Below, piece by piece: positions 36,363-47,667 of a DNA stretch of 64,000 nucleotides (within the stretch, counting starts at the first letter, position 1; each line of letters opens with the position of its first letter). This DNA comes from Terebella lapidaria (taxonomy: Eukaryota; Annelida; Polychaeta; Terebellida; Terebellidae). Below the pieces are notes generated by a model, which was not told the origin of the DNA, searched no databases, and was given only the letters and a program-made list of their open reading frames with translations. Position numbers and translations under genes: made by a program. The stretch lies in the NCBI GenBank assembly GCA_949152475.1, contig OX424567.1:23709402-23773401 (forward strand), in the 5' to 3' direction.

Positions 36363-37899
36363 ATGTCGGTAAGAAACCAATATGCTAGTAAACTATTGTA
36401 GTAATTCACGCCACACTCAATATCGAACATAATGATTCTCTCATATCGCCGTGTCTCAAATATCAAACTTTGAAACTGCTAATAAAAAAGCTAAAATTCC
36501 GCACATGTATGTATGTAAGTATCAATCTATTACCATAAATACAGTCAGATTTTGATGATGCTAATAACAAGCGTGAAATACAACTTTTGCAATAGAAACA
36601 AATATATATCTTACTGGTTCAGACACCATAGAGTAATGTGAATAATCCCATATGAAATAATTTCATATTTGATTTCATGTACGCTGATATTTTCAATGTA
36701 TCTTCCAGATTGTGAAATTCATCAGGCGTTTGTTCTGGTTCGCCACGTTGACAAGTATTGTTTATTTAGGATGCCACCACACACATAGAGAACAATCAAA
36801 TTTGGTGAACATAGAAATACCAAAGCAGAGTGCATTATTGCAGCATTCAGTCAACAAACTAAATGGTAAAGGTTTTCAAATGCATAATGAAATTTTTCTT
36901 GACAAAAATGTCCTTCTCTTAGTGTAAATTTCACGCGTTCACGTTTCAGCAAAAACGAACGAGGACTCATCTGTCCACGCCACACGTATGTGCACCCAAG
37001 AAGAACGTATAACACACATGAAGAGTTATTGTAAACGCTCTTACCACGCATCTAATATCAACATGATGTTCCCTGTTGGACGGAGTTTGGTAGATTTCCA
37101 ACACAATCTAACTTTCTGCTGGATATCCAAAGCAGGATGCACCTCACTCAAAGCGTATATCCTGGAAGCCAATGGACTGAATGTGACAGCGATACAACAT
37201 CGCAACTCGTCACAGGATAGTTTGAATGGGGTTCATTACCAACATATTATCAATATGTATGGAGTGAAGGACATGTACCAATTGAATGCCACAGACCGAC
37301 TTCGAGTTGGCAGCACCTTTTTCAATGTGATTGCAATTCGCCATCCATTTGACCGTTTAGCATCATACTATCGAGACAAGCTTGTGGACAGTGATCCTTT
37401 ATCTAATCATGCCGATAGGCAAGCTGAAATTCTCAGATTTGCTCGAGATGGTCTCTTTCGATTCAACAAGACATTGGATGCAATGTCCACGCCTCAAGAT
37501 GTACTGGGTCCACCCAAGTTCGACGAATTCATGTCCTGGGCGTACACGCTTAAGATGGTGGATGAGCATTGGAAACTTATAACAGAGTCATGCCATCCAT
37601 GTGGACTACCCTGGGGTGCTATTCTCAGGGTAGAAACGATGGAACGAGATGGAAGAATCTTGAAAGATCACCTAAAAATGAACAATTCTGGAATTCCTGT
37701 ACGACATAGTCATGAGGGCAAGAGAAACTACATGGAGTTCAATAAACATCTACCGATATATGAAAACATCAGTGGTGAAATAATAGACTACTGGTTAGAT
37801 TTTCACAGGACGGATATGAAAATGTTTGGCTACCATTGGAACAGGAAGACGATGGAAGCAATTTGTTCTATTGAAACCCCCAATGGGCATTGTTGTTGA
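36363..37899 (+). CDS. Carbohydrate sulfotransferase, HNK-1ST/CHST8-14 type (right copy)
   Basis: Exons are 36,363-36,368 (ATG TCG), 36,709-36,865 and 36,950-37,899, with identical sizes and phases to the left copy. The frame is uninterrupted at 370 residues. The signal-anchor LFWFATLTSIVYLGC, the PAPS loop CWISKAGCTSLK and the 3'-phosphate motif IRHPFDRLASYYRDK are all retained. I count about 17 amino-acid differences from the left copy (about 95% identity). They are clustered in the stem after the membrane anchor and around the AYTLKMVDEHWKL segment (AYSRKIMDEHWNL on the left). Both copies therefore look functional. Expected in the Golgi; substrate unknown. The two genes are divergent, about 24 kb apart. 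Confidence 0.9.
36511..36605 (+). repeat. Copy of the GTAAGTATCAATC repeat
   Basis: Right-arm partner of 12,340-12,426, in intron 1 of the sulfotransferase. Truncated at its 3' side after GCAATAGAAACAAA. Confidence 0.7.
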
Positions 37900-38075
37900 A
37901 TAAATACATTCCAGTCATACATTTTTTCTGGATCATTCTGAAAAAATGGATCATTGAGTGTTTGTTGAGAGTATTCAGCAGTAAATGATAAACTAGAATG
38001 CATGTGTTTACTGATTTGAAGAATCCCGTGGAACAGTGTCCAACATCATAACTGAACAGCAAAACACATTGTGTC

Positions 38076-38081
38076 AATAAA
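38076..38081 (+). terminator. AATAAA poly(A) signal candidate, right sulfotransferase
   Basis: AATAAA 177 bp after the stop. Another AATAAA overlaps the stop codon itself (37,899-37,904) and is not conserved in the left arm. Confidence 0.45.
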
Positions 38082-38749
38082 TTTCTATTACATAGAACCT
38101 ATCATTTTATGTGTGGGTGGTAAAATTTTCAATGAACATCCCAAAAGCTATCGAAAAGATTTATATTTTGTATGTCGTATCTGTTATGGCTAGAAATTGC
38201 AATGAGAACTGAGTAAATCAATTTAACCACTTGGCTGATTAGTTCTTTGAAGTGAATGTTTTTTTTTGTTTTTTGTTTCAGCACTCAGTACTGCTGAACA
38301 GAAACATGGAACGAACACATCATTTAATATATGCACTGAGCAACCCGTCACAAAAAACTACGGTACATTCAATAAATGATATCTCAAATATTGCCATGAA
38401 AAGTCATAATAGCTGCCTCAGAAGGCATTGGCATCGTAATTGAGTTGAGTGTTATACCCTTGATAGGCATATATATGTGTATGAGCACGACACACGACCG
38501 TCCTTTACAGTATTGATATAACAATGTTGAGTATGATGTGTCGCTCATAGGTTCCATCATTCTAACGCCACAGTGGCAAGCTAATCAAACGGAAAATGTT
38601 TCGAAAAAAGCACTCACATCGACTGAACACAAAACGCAATGACATACGATACGCCTAGAAAATGTAATTTTTGTGTGTGTGACTAGCTGATACCTGCAAA
38701 TTATCAACATAACGAGTTAGTGAGTACAGAAGCAGACTAAACACTGAAT

Positions 38750-39861
38750 ATGCTCGTGAAAAGACTGACACCGGTATCGATGTTTTGGCTCTGCTCATGC
38801 AGCACAGAGTAATGATTCCACACAACAAACACCAGATTGTTGCGCTCAGCAGAAGGAGAGGCAATGGAACAATGTTAGACTCTGGGAGCGCAAGTTTGCG
38901 ATCCTGTAGTAGTAGAGCCTGTCAATTGTACCATGAGTGTCGCAGCGTCAACGTTCGGCGAGGTGGAGGTAATGAACAGCGTACAGTGTGAGCTCCTGAA
39001 GGGCGTCAGCAGAACTGATATGGAGCTTGATGATGGCTCCACTTACTACTGTGAGCTGTGATTATTGTGTTATTGTTCACATTCCAAAGAGAAAATGAAT
39101 AGTCTTTTTTCAGTCATTTCTATGATGATATACTCTCTGCTGAACATCTAAGAAAATTCAGTTTTTCCATGCTGAATTTTGAGCATGGGTCTCAGTTAAT
39201 ATTGATCCATTTTTTTGTTAGGGACCTGTCCAGAAGGGATGTCTTTCCACGGGTTCGATGACAAGTGTTATGGAGTAGTAGAGACCAAAGTTACCTGGGC
39301 ATATGCTAATGAGCTTTGTCAGGTGATACACGTGACCGCACACCTTGTGGAGCTCCAGACCAATGACGAAGAAACAACTGTCAATCAGATCATGCAAGGT
39401 TGAATTATACGTTGAAGTGGTAATATTATTTTGAACATGACGCTCTGTGCACATGTGTGTTAATGTATCATTCTCTTGAAATAGTCAACTCAAGTTTTCC
39501 ACCGTACTTTACGAATCAATAGTTGAGTTGTAGTATACACTATGCAATACTCCGTTACAATGTGCAAGATGCAATGTGACAATGAAATAAAATGTGATAC
39601 TCTCACAACTGGGATTCTCATATGAACATAACATTCCAGCATTTAATTACTCTTGATATCGATGTCAACATTATAATAAAGCTTTGTAATATTCCACTAA
39701 AGGCAGATGCTCCAGGCTGGCTAGGTGCATACGTTGATGATGGAGAAGCAAAGTGGTTGAGTGGGGATATTGTGTCGGGTGCCTTCAGGAGACCACACGA
39801 TGGACAAAAGTGTTTGGTGATGAGTGTCTACAAGGATGGAGTCAAATGGATAGAATTTTAG
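38750..39861 (+). pseudogene. Lectin-like gene, right copy, broken
   Basis: Corresponds exon for exon to the left copy: 38,750-39,050, 39,222-39,398 and 39,716-39,861. Relative to the left copy, exon 1 has lost one base in the signal peptide (ATGTTTGTGG became ATGTTTTGG), which leads to a TAA within about ten codons. It then gains three bases and loses eleven near GGTAATG. Exon 2 is the same length and open. Exon 3 has an in-frame 30-bp deletion that removes the ten residues from the Asp after WI through the last Cys, so both C-terminal cysteines of the fold are gone. Translation from an internal start could still give a shortened product, but the domain could not form its usual disulfides. 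Confidence 0.85.
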
Positions 39862-42004
39862 GACTTGGGTGTAGCTGGTGGTACCAGCCTTGTTACCAGT
39901 GATCAATGTTGAAAATTCTTTCTCTTTCCCATCAAATATTATAAATTTTGAACGGCAAGATGTTTGTTTATCCTAGAATTTTCTCTATACCACTTTTGTA
40001 AGTATTAAAAATCAGAATCAATCAGTACATGTTCATGTATGTTTGCTACTTTTCTCTGATCGGTACCACACCTGTGCCTGGATATGAAAACTTGATGGAA
40101 ATATGTGAACTTGGGTGACGAAATCTCCGAAAACTAGCTATTGTTCACGAATAGCAGTATATTATGTTGAGCCTATCAAAACATTTATAAGGAATATTGC
40201 GTTTATTCTTTTATACATATCTTGTATACCTACACGTCATAGTGTACTCCACATACACAATTATATATTCAATGGATGCCTGATGCAAAACACATTTTGT
40301 GTCGCTCATTTTAAAATAAATGTTTTTTTAATGAATTCAAATCTTGCAGGTTTCATGTATCATTGAAAAATGCAAAGAAAAATGTGAAGAATTTCAAGGA
40401 ATATGTATATATCTATTTCGTCCCGACAATTCATAAATCTAGTGTTTCATTTAATTGCCTGGGCGCTTCATGGATTAAATTCATTGGTGACCTCATGAAT
40501 AAATGTTTGGTTCCAAAAATTAGTGGTGAATATCTTATTTTGGTAGCTTATCAGGATATTGACTTCCTATTAATCCATAAGATGCATTCCATCACTTTAA
40601 TTCCATTGTGGTTTCATAATATGATTTAGTACAGAACAGATTATTCCCGATCGGGTAATTCATCATATTCACATTCAGCCACACGAATATAACACCTGAC
40701 AATGTCTTAGCAATTATTGTATCTCAATCTGTCAGTGATATATCAATATCTGACTATGCCAGGCCATAAGGCTTACCAGACAGACAAGATGTCCCTTACA
40801 TCATTATATAAATGTATCCTTTCTCTACTATGACTGGAGGGGAATTTGGAGGGGAAACTGGAAAAGCTCTTATCCTAAATTGAAGAGATCGTTATGAACC
40901 GATTTACCACTCAAACTGAGAGTGGACTATTTGTTTAGTACCAGTTAGTACCAGTTCACACTTCATGTTGTGTGAATGTTCCATATTGTTGTCGTGTTGT
41001 CTACTGTCTTCTCAGTGCATTGAATCCCACTAATGTGAACAAAATAAAATACTTGGTTGTGATCTGTTATTTTAAACACACTCTTTGGTACCAGTTAACA
41101 AGATCATAGGATATCTGATGATAATGAGAGGATGGGTCTGAATGGGGAAACTTGAAGGGAATACACGGTTCAATTGTTATGGACTTGTATCTGAACATCA
41201 CTGTCTCATATTCGCTTCTGTCTTTCATTGTGGCAGACAATGACAGTATATAAGGAACTCAATGTATTTTCAAACACTATAGAGTCATCATGACGTATTT
41301 TGGTGGATGCAATCTCTATATCATCGATGCTAACCAATTATTCTAGAAAAAAAAACTGCATAGGCAAATAGTAATTTCAATAAAATGGTTTTAGTTGGGG
41401 CATTTTCAACCCATTGCCCGGTACTCACTGATTCAGATCCACGTTATTACCAACCAGTTTATCGCTGTTTTATGAATGCTCCACATTCACAAAGATAGGT
41501 CCGTCAGTTGATTTTTGCCTTGAAGCCTCACTCGCATTTGAATCGAGATCTTATTTCAAGATGTTCATTAAAAATGCAGTTTATGATATGATATAATGGA
41601 ATAATGCCAGAAGCTCGTCAGAACAGACTTGAATCCCGACTTGAATCCCAATCTCGATGTCCACAAATATCTTGAATCTGTACTTGAAGATGATAGGTAG
41701 ATGTAATCTTTGTGGTACCCGATATTGTTAGAAATATACACAATATGGCAATAAATTCCTACATTTCGAAATAAAGGAAAGGTTCCATATCGGAACAGTT
41801 TTGTTCTTTGAAAATACACATATATCTGGTAATATCGTGCCAAACATGCCATTGATATAGGTTATTCAAGGGGATAAAATAAACTATCATCTCCATCTAT
41901 GATGATTATTTAGCAACGATGAACCAAGACTGAAAACCCGGTCCCGTTCTTCAGGATTGGAATAGTGGAACCAGCTCGTGTGAAAAAGTAATTAATCATC
42001 ATGA
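39862..42004. other. Outer part of right arm, no gene called
   Basis: Matches 6,048-8,999 in reverse. A frame at 40,363-40,629 parallels the left-arm frame 8330-8548. Nothing else is recognised. Confidence 0.45.
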
Positions 42005-43906
42005 ACCTATAATTATTTATATAGTCATTTCTGAACATACTGACTGTATCACAATTTCACGTGCACATACCAAAGTACTTTATATCTATATTATATCTAT
42101 ATATACATTTTTTCTATTCATATCGCATGCACAAACTCACTAGTAGTGTCGTGTTGAGTGGAACCCGTACCTTCCTGGATGGAAACAGCTGCAGTAGGAA
42201 ACAATGTTGCATGATTGCGATATGACACCAATTTTTTGCTATTCATTTATTTTCCACTAAGATGGTCGTCATGTACCTATTCCACATGGCCTGTACAGAT
42301 GATCTCATGGTTGTACACTAACGCCACCAGAAATAAAGCTAGAAATTTCCATATTGTCTCTTCCTGCCCTGATACTATAACGAGAACACCTCTGATATCA
42401 AGTACAGGAATTCTCTTTTGAATGGCAATCAAAATGGCATTGAATCCAATCATGAGTGGATGTGTGTATTTCGACCAAGTGTTTGACATCTAGGCTGAAT
42501 TGTTCGTTGATACCAGGAAGATATAAGCTTTCTGTCATGTACCTCACTTCTCAAAGCGTTGGGCCATATAGCACATGGGTTTGTATGGTGTTTTGTAATT
42601 CAAATTTATAGCTTAGGTTCTCTTTTGCGGAACAAGTGTTTAACACAGTACTCACATATGATTCATCACCAATCTATATAAACCTACAACTCTATATATT
42701 ATTGTATATCCTTGCATCAAAGTTTGACCCATTATCTCATTTCCTATGCATTGGTTTTAAATCCTCTATATCGTCCTACACATATATTTACCATTGCTAT
42801 GTATGTATCGATCGGCTACTTTCACCATTTAGCATGATATCATGAATGTTGAGGTTTTGGTTCCCGTATTATATGAGAATCTGAAAAGGTTGAAGTCTTA
42901 CATCATAATAGCACACCTGATGGACCTTGTATACAACTGTCAAACAACCGATTAAAATCCAAATCCTCATAAAATATGTACATTGCCAGCTTGTATATTA
43001 TGTTTATTGAAGTTATATAGCCATATAACTATGTATAAAACATATTCTATATTGCTTTACAAACAGTATGAAAAAAAGGAACACATAGAGAAGACAATAA
43101 CATGACATGATAAAATGATTGAGAAAAATCAGAACCCCCATGTGGCGGGTTAAGATGGATAAGCTAAAATGAGTAGGAGTAAGCTTTGTGGAAATAGAAT
43201 GTTTATATATCATATAACCTTATATGAGGTATATGTATTTGTATGTTATTCGATATATAACTCATTGATACAATAGGATTTCACATCTGATGCAAGACTA
43301 GCTGTCGCTCACGCATATAAACCAACAGGAAGGACATACATGTATTTGCAATACAAGTGTCGCTATTTCCGGCCCCATACATTACCATTATAGTCACACC
43401 TATCGTACCAAATTGATGGATGCCCTCTCTGCAACCAATATCACCATTCACGATGGCCAGTCTTTCACGTTAGGTTCAACAGAAGAGAAGTAGAGAAACG
43501 CAGGTATCATGATTTTAAATTGTATTTATTTGGACTACTGTTGGAGAGGACTCGTGTTTGTTCATGTTGGTATTTGTGACACCGTGGTCAGATCCATTGT
43601 GATGTTGGTGATTTGCATATTGAGAATGACTGACCGATTACACATATAATTTTGTCAATCGTTGGTTTTATCCGTATAATCCTTAACTCACTCCATGCAT
43701 TACAAAATCCAATAATTGCTCGTCAATATCTCCATGGAAAGGAAATTAATGCAGCGAAGTTTCACATAGTATGTCTTGTAAATCCTGAACAATATCCCAA
43801 ACCACTTTCTGGTCTTGTCTGAACTTTTGTCATACACAGCTGTCGCTTCATACTGTCCCCATACTAGAGAATGACTGGACCGTTCGGATAATTTCCATTT
43901 CTGAAA
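42005..43906 (-). repeat. Block R copy 3' (left arm of second palindrome)
   Basis: Reverse complement of about 17,988-19,870. It retains the sequence equivalent to 18,412-18,680 that copy 2 has lost (for example the CACGATGGCCAGTCTTTCAC word), so it does not derive from the neighbouring right arm in its present state. No gene recognised. Confidence 0.8.
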
Positions 43907-43964
43907 TACATTTTAGATACGTTTCAGAAATGGAAATTATCGGAACGGTCCAGTCATTCTCTAG
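43864..43964. repeat. Centre of second palindrome
   Basis: The arms 43,864-43,906 and 43,922-43,964 match at 42 of 43 positions in reverse complement, around a 15-base loop (43,907-43,921). Such a structure could extrude as a hairpin. Confidence 0.9.
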
Positions 43965-45315
43965 TCATTATCCATCTACAAATTACACGTATTCCGCAAA
44001 AGTACTTATTTGTCGAACGCAGAACCTAAGCACTCAATCTGAAATACAAATTACCTTAGAAGCTCTTGTGCTATATGGCCCAATGCGAGAAGTGAGGTAC
44101 ATGACTGAAAGCTTATATCTTCTTGGTTTAGCGAACCATTTAACCTAGATGCCAAACTCTTCTTCGTTCTGAACACATCCGATCGTCAATAGAGCCAGGT
44201 GCACTGTGATTGGATTCAACACCATCAATTACCATTCAAGTGAGAATTTCTCTATTCGATATAAGAGGAGTTCATGGTATTGTCTCATGGTCGTGGACAA
44301 TTACATTGACTCTAGCTGTTCCCATTCAACAAGGTACTGGTTCCATTCAACACAACACATACTAATGAGTTTGGGCATGCGATATAAATAGGGGAAAATG
44401 TACAACTGTCTGGCAAGTACTTTGGTGGTATGTGCACGTGAGACTATAATATATTCGTTGTGTTCAGAAATGACTGTTATAATTATAGATTCATAATGCC
44501 TCGGGGGGGGGGGGGGTGGTTAAGATTATAAATACCTAATGAAGCTAATAAATACCAGCATATTATTTGTAATCGCGAAGTTAATTACTGTAGAACATCT
44601 AATGTACGAACCTAGTTAATCACAATAAATCTCACCTCGTTTTCACAAACACCAATATGAACCCGAGCACTCCTTAACGGTAATTGAAAGGGGTTAACTT
44701 CCATCATCAATACCTGCGTTTCCCGGGCTCTAACTCGCTTCACCCGAGATGACATTCACCTTCGTCGAAATTACCACACACTCTAGACCAGTGATATTGG
44801 TTGCAGAGAGGACATACATCAAGCTGGTACGATATGTGTCACTACTAGTATTGTATGGAACATTAGAGACTTTATTGTCAAGGCGTTCGCCCTGTTGATA
44901 CGCACAAGCAATTAGGCTACGGCATGTGTTGCATCAAACCTCAGTATATAACCGAGTTTAGACTCATAGTTTATAGTCCAAATACGACAACATTTACGCA
45001 TGTCACATACTCGTCCCATAATTTATGCACACACTTCATGAGATTTTTTTTTATTTGCAGTTGTATATTTAGTGTAGTTCCATCCGCTATGCAGTTGATA
45101 GTATGTGGAACTGTCATGGTATTCTTGATATATCGGAGCTAAAATATCAATATTACAGCTGGCGATAATATATCAAAAAGTACAGATATCAGTGGTAAAA
45201 TATTGTGTATTACGATATAGGAGATTTAATACCAATGCATAGGAAACCAAACGTGATGGCAGTATTTATGCTGATGTTCATGTGTTCTATTAAGTGCTGA
45301 GAGCATACTTATCTA

Positions 45316-46210
45316 TGTGACGTTTGGTAATGACTTGTTTTCGGTGTGGCCCAAAAAACCTGGTTTCTCTGATCGTATAGACTTTATGTAACTCCCGCTC
45401 GTTGTGATTCGAGAGCCGTCACTAAATTGGTGTCCCCCAACGCTGGTGTATCATCACTCCGTAGCTTACCGGCTTCACTTAGGCAAGAAGCAACTCAAAT
45501 GTAAATAAATTGAAGATTTATATACATCAAATCAACTTACAATTGTATGGCTGGTCACCCACGTGACGTACAGATATGAAGTTCAGACATGGAGCACTGT
45601 ATGATCACATTTCAAACATAAATAGTGCACGAGGGCACAACTAAAAAGAGTTCTTAGCCGGCGGCGTCTCTCTGTCCCTTCCCGTTGAAGTTTCCCGTCC
45701 CGTTTAGTCGAATGGTTTCTCCAGGTAGTCGGTCTAATCCCGGTTGGCTCTAAGGCCCTGAAGAAGGAGTCGTCCGCACAGAGTTCGTCGAGTCCCTTGG
45801 CTGTGGCGGTGACGATCTCCCCACGGTCGATGTCGCTGTTGCAGTGCTCTCAGAGCGGCCGTCCGCTCTCCCTTATATAGCCAGGGTGGCTGCGCGCGCA
45901 TCTTCGTCCGCGAACGTATCTTCCGCACTCTTCTCCACGTGGTGAAGACTGCGTCCGCGAACGGTTCTTCCGCGAAGGCTCCTCTTCCGCGAACGGTGCT
46001 TCCGCGACTGATGCTTCCGCTGATGATGCTTCCGCAATCGTGCTTCCGCGAACGGTTCTTCCGCTAACGATGCTTCCGCTGTTGATGCTTCCGCAATCGT
46101 GCTTCCGCGAACGGTTCTTCCGCAAACGGTGTCTTCGCAAGTGGACTTTGTAGATCACGTGACCGTTCCTAACGAACGTTTCAGTGCGGCAGTTGCATGG
46201 TTTTGTTACA
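45316..46210 (-). repeat. 3' LTR
   Basis: 895 bp. Contains the TATA box at 45,873-45,880 (minus strand) and, upstream of it in transcription direction, about 14 units of the CTTCCGCGAACG-type motif (45,902-46,140). Confidence 0.95.
45873..45880 (-). promoter_or_regulatory. TATA box, 3' LTR
   Basis: CTATATAA on the minus strand, preceded by CACCCTGG and, 25-270 bp upstream, by the motif cluster. The same arrangement is in the other LTR. Confidence 0.65.
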
Positions 46211-46330
46211 ACTCCACCCTTTCTGGAGATCAACGTCCCCGTTGATCCTTTCTCTCTCTTCTTTTCTCTTCTTCCTCCTTCTTCGTCTTTTCCTGCCTGT
46301 CTGTTGTTTACAGGGCTCTCTCCCTCCACT

Positions 46331-47428
46331 TCACTGGCGATCCACCTCGCTTTCGGACGTCTCCGCCAGCCTGTCCCGAGTGTCTGTGTATGCTCGGAGC
46401 TGTTCCTGGAGCAGCTTGGTCTCTCGGACGTGGGCTCGCAGCTCCTTCCGGTGGCTCTTCTCTCGTTGAGAGGCCTCCCCTCGCAGCTGCAGCACCTCGG
46501 CCTCGAGCTGTCTCCGCTCCTCCTTGGCTTGGAGCCGAGCCTCCGCTTGGGTGAGGTGGCGTCGTCCCATGGCTATCGTGGACGCCAGGTCCTCCAGGGC
46601 CTTCTCTCCGGCAGTGACCGCTCTGCCCAGGCCCTCCACATACGGTCGCAGTTGGTCCTCCTCCTCCGGAACGGGCTTGAGGTACCAACTCAGGTCTAGG
46701 GGCTTGTAGGTAGGGGCCGAGTCTCTGGGAACGGGGGGTCCGTCGTCCTCGGGGGTGGGGGCCTCCGGGGATTCCGCCTCTCTCCGCTCCTGCTGAGACT
46801 CCGGTTCCTCTTCGCTATTCGGGGGGTCGTCCTCGGGGTCTGGGGCGTCCTCTGACCTGGGGGCGTCCTCCCGAAGGCTTGATGGCGTGGAGCTGGTCGT
46901 CCCGCTGGCCGCAAAGCTGACAGTCTTCAGCTCAGGGGCAGACACAGTGGACGGACCATCCCGGGGGTCGGACACGGGCGTGTCAGTCGTCGTCCTCCTC
47001 CGCCCTGGCTTGAGGGTGTTGCCGCTGGCATGCGACGTCTCATGCCGGTCTCTGTCAGCTCGGCGGGCGAATCGCTGGCTGCACATCTTGCAGAGGTGCC
47101 GCCCCTCCTTCTGCGTGTGTTTGGTCGCCACGTGTTGGCTAAAGTTGGATGCCGTCACGTGGATCCGGCAGGGGCTGCACCAGCGTCGCCCTCTCTCGGT
47201 AGACAACTTCCGGGCAGGGGACCGTCGACCTCCTCGGGGCTCCTCACGACGCTCCCGGCTCCTCGAGCGCTCCCGCTTCCGGTCAGGCTTGTCTATCTTG
47301 GTAGGTGGGTCGTTCATCTTGTCGACTTCAAGGGGCAGAAAGTCAGCCAAGTCGAAATCTGGAACATCCCCGAAATTTTCGTCTGCAAATGCGGGTATCT
47401 CAATGATCTGCAGAGTTGGTGTGTTCAT
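46331..47428 (-). CDS. Gypsy accessory ORF: two C2H2 fingers plus coiled coil
   Basis: An undamaged 365-codon frame where an env gene would sit. It is not env: no signal peptide, membrane helix or furin site. Residues 46-80 are very basic (RSRSRERREEP). Then come two C2H2 fingers: C84-C87-H99-H104, and the classic C113-C116-H129-H133 (CKMCSQRFARR). Residues ~150-245 are acidic and Pro-rich. Residues ~270-360 are heptad-like, with long Leu/Glu/Arg runs (EAEVLQLRGEA), a likely coiled coil. The start ATG has a favourable AACC context and lies about 36 bp after a TATA box. It could bind nucleic acid and self-associate, for regulation or RNA packaging; this is inference. Its intactness contrasts with the damaged pol. 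Confidence 0.8.
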   Translation of the reverse strand: MNTPTLQIIEIPAFADENFGDVPDFDLADFLPLEVDKMNDPPTKIDKPDRKRERSRSRERREEPRGGRRSPARKLSTERGRRWCSPCRIHVTASNFSQHVATKHTQKEGRHLCKMCSQRFARRADRDRHETSHASGNTLKPGRRRTTTDTPVSDPRDGPSTVSAPELKTVSFAASGTTSSTPSSLREDAPRSEDAPDPEDDPPNSEEEPESQQERREAESPEAPTPEDDGPPVPRDSAPTYKPLDLSWYLKPVPEEEDQLRPYVEGLGRAVTAGEKALEDLASTIAMGRRHLTQAEARLQAKEERRQLEAEVLQLRGEASQREKSHRKELRAHVRETKLLQEQLRAYTDTRDRLAETSESEVDRQ

Positions 47429-47463
47429 GGTTGAAGTGATGACGGAATCGTAGGCCGGCCTGC

Positions 47464-47471
47464 TTATATAG
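47464..47471 (-). promoter_or_regulatory. Internal TATA box before accessory ORF
   Basis: CTATATAA on the minus strand, the same octamer as in the LTRs, about 36 bp before the accessory ATG. It is preceded by eight CTTCCGCGAACG-type units at 47,538-47,660. Confidence 0.5.
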
Positions 47472-47537
47472 AAAAGGCGCGGACCAGGGATCTGGGGGAA
47501 AAAGCATTGTCGTGGAACGAAATAACGTTTTTCGCTT

Positions 47538-47660
47538 GCTTCCGCGAACGGTTCTTCCGCGAACGCTGCTTCCGCGAACGTGCTTCCGCGAACGGTACTT
47601 CCGCGAATGCTGCTTCCGCGAACGCCGCTTCCGCGAACGGTTCTTCCGCGAACGCTCCCG
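47538..47660. repeat. CTTCCGCGAACG motif cluster, internal
   Basis: Eight units at about 12-18 bp spacing between the end of pol and the accessory ORF. They match the units in the LTR and in gag. Confidence 0.85.
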
Positions 47661-47667
47661 TCGTCGT

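Larger units (their letters stand above)
29052..42005 (-). repeat. Right arm of large inverted duplication
   Basis: Reverse complement of 6,048-28,328 without the three left-arm insertions. It ends near 42,005, where homology to 6,048 stops after GTGGAACCAGCTCGTGTG. The sequence continues directly into a reverse copy of block R whose edge corresponds to the poly-G position near 19,880. Confidence 0.95.

Noticed and set aside
45850..46329. Minus-strand frame running from the internal region into the 3' LTR
   Set aside because: It crosses the polypurine tract and reads the LTR motif repeats as Arg/Lys/Ser runs; not a plausible gene.
46184..46699. Long plus-strand frames across the gypsy element (also 46,887-47,453, 50,230-50,826, 52,179-52,844)
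   Set aside because: They are antisense to gag, pol and the accessory ORF. The GC-rich, stop-poor sequence produces them, and they have no domain logic.
46331..47428. Accessory ORF as an envelope gene
   Set aside because: No signal peptide, transmembrane helix, cysteine pattern or cleavage site; it has zinc fingers and a coiled coil instead.
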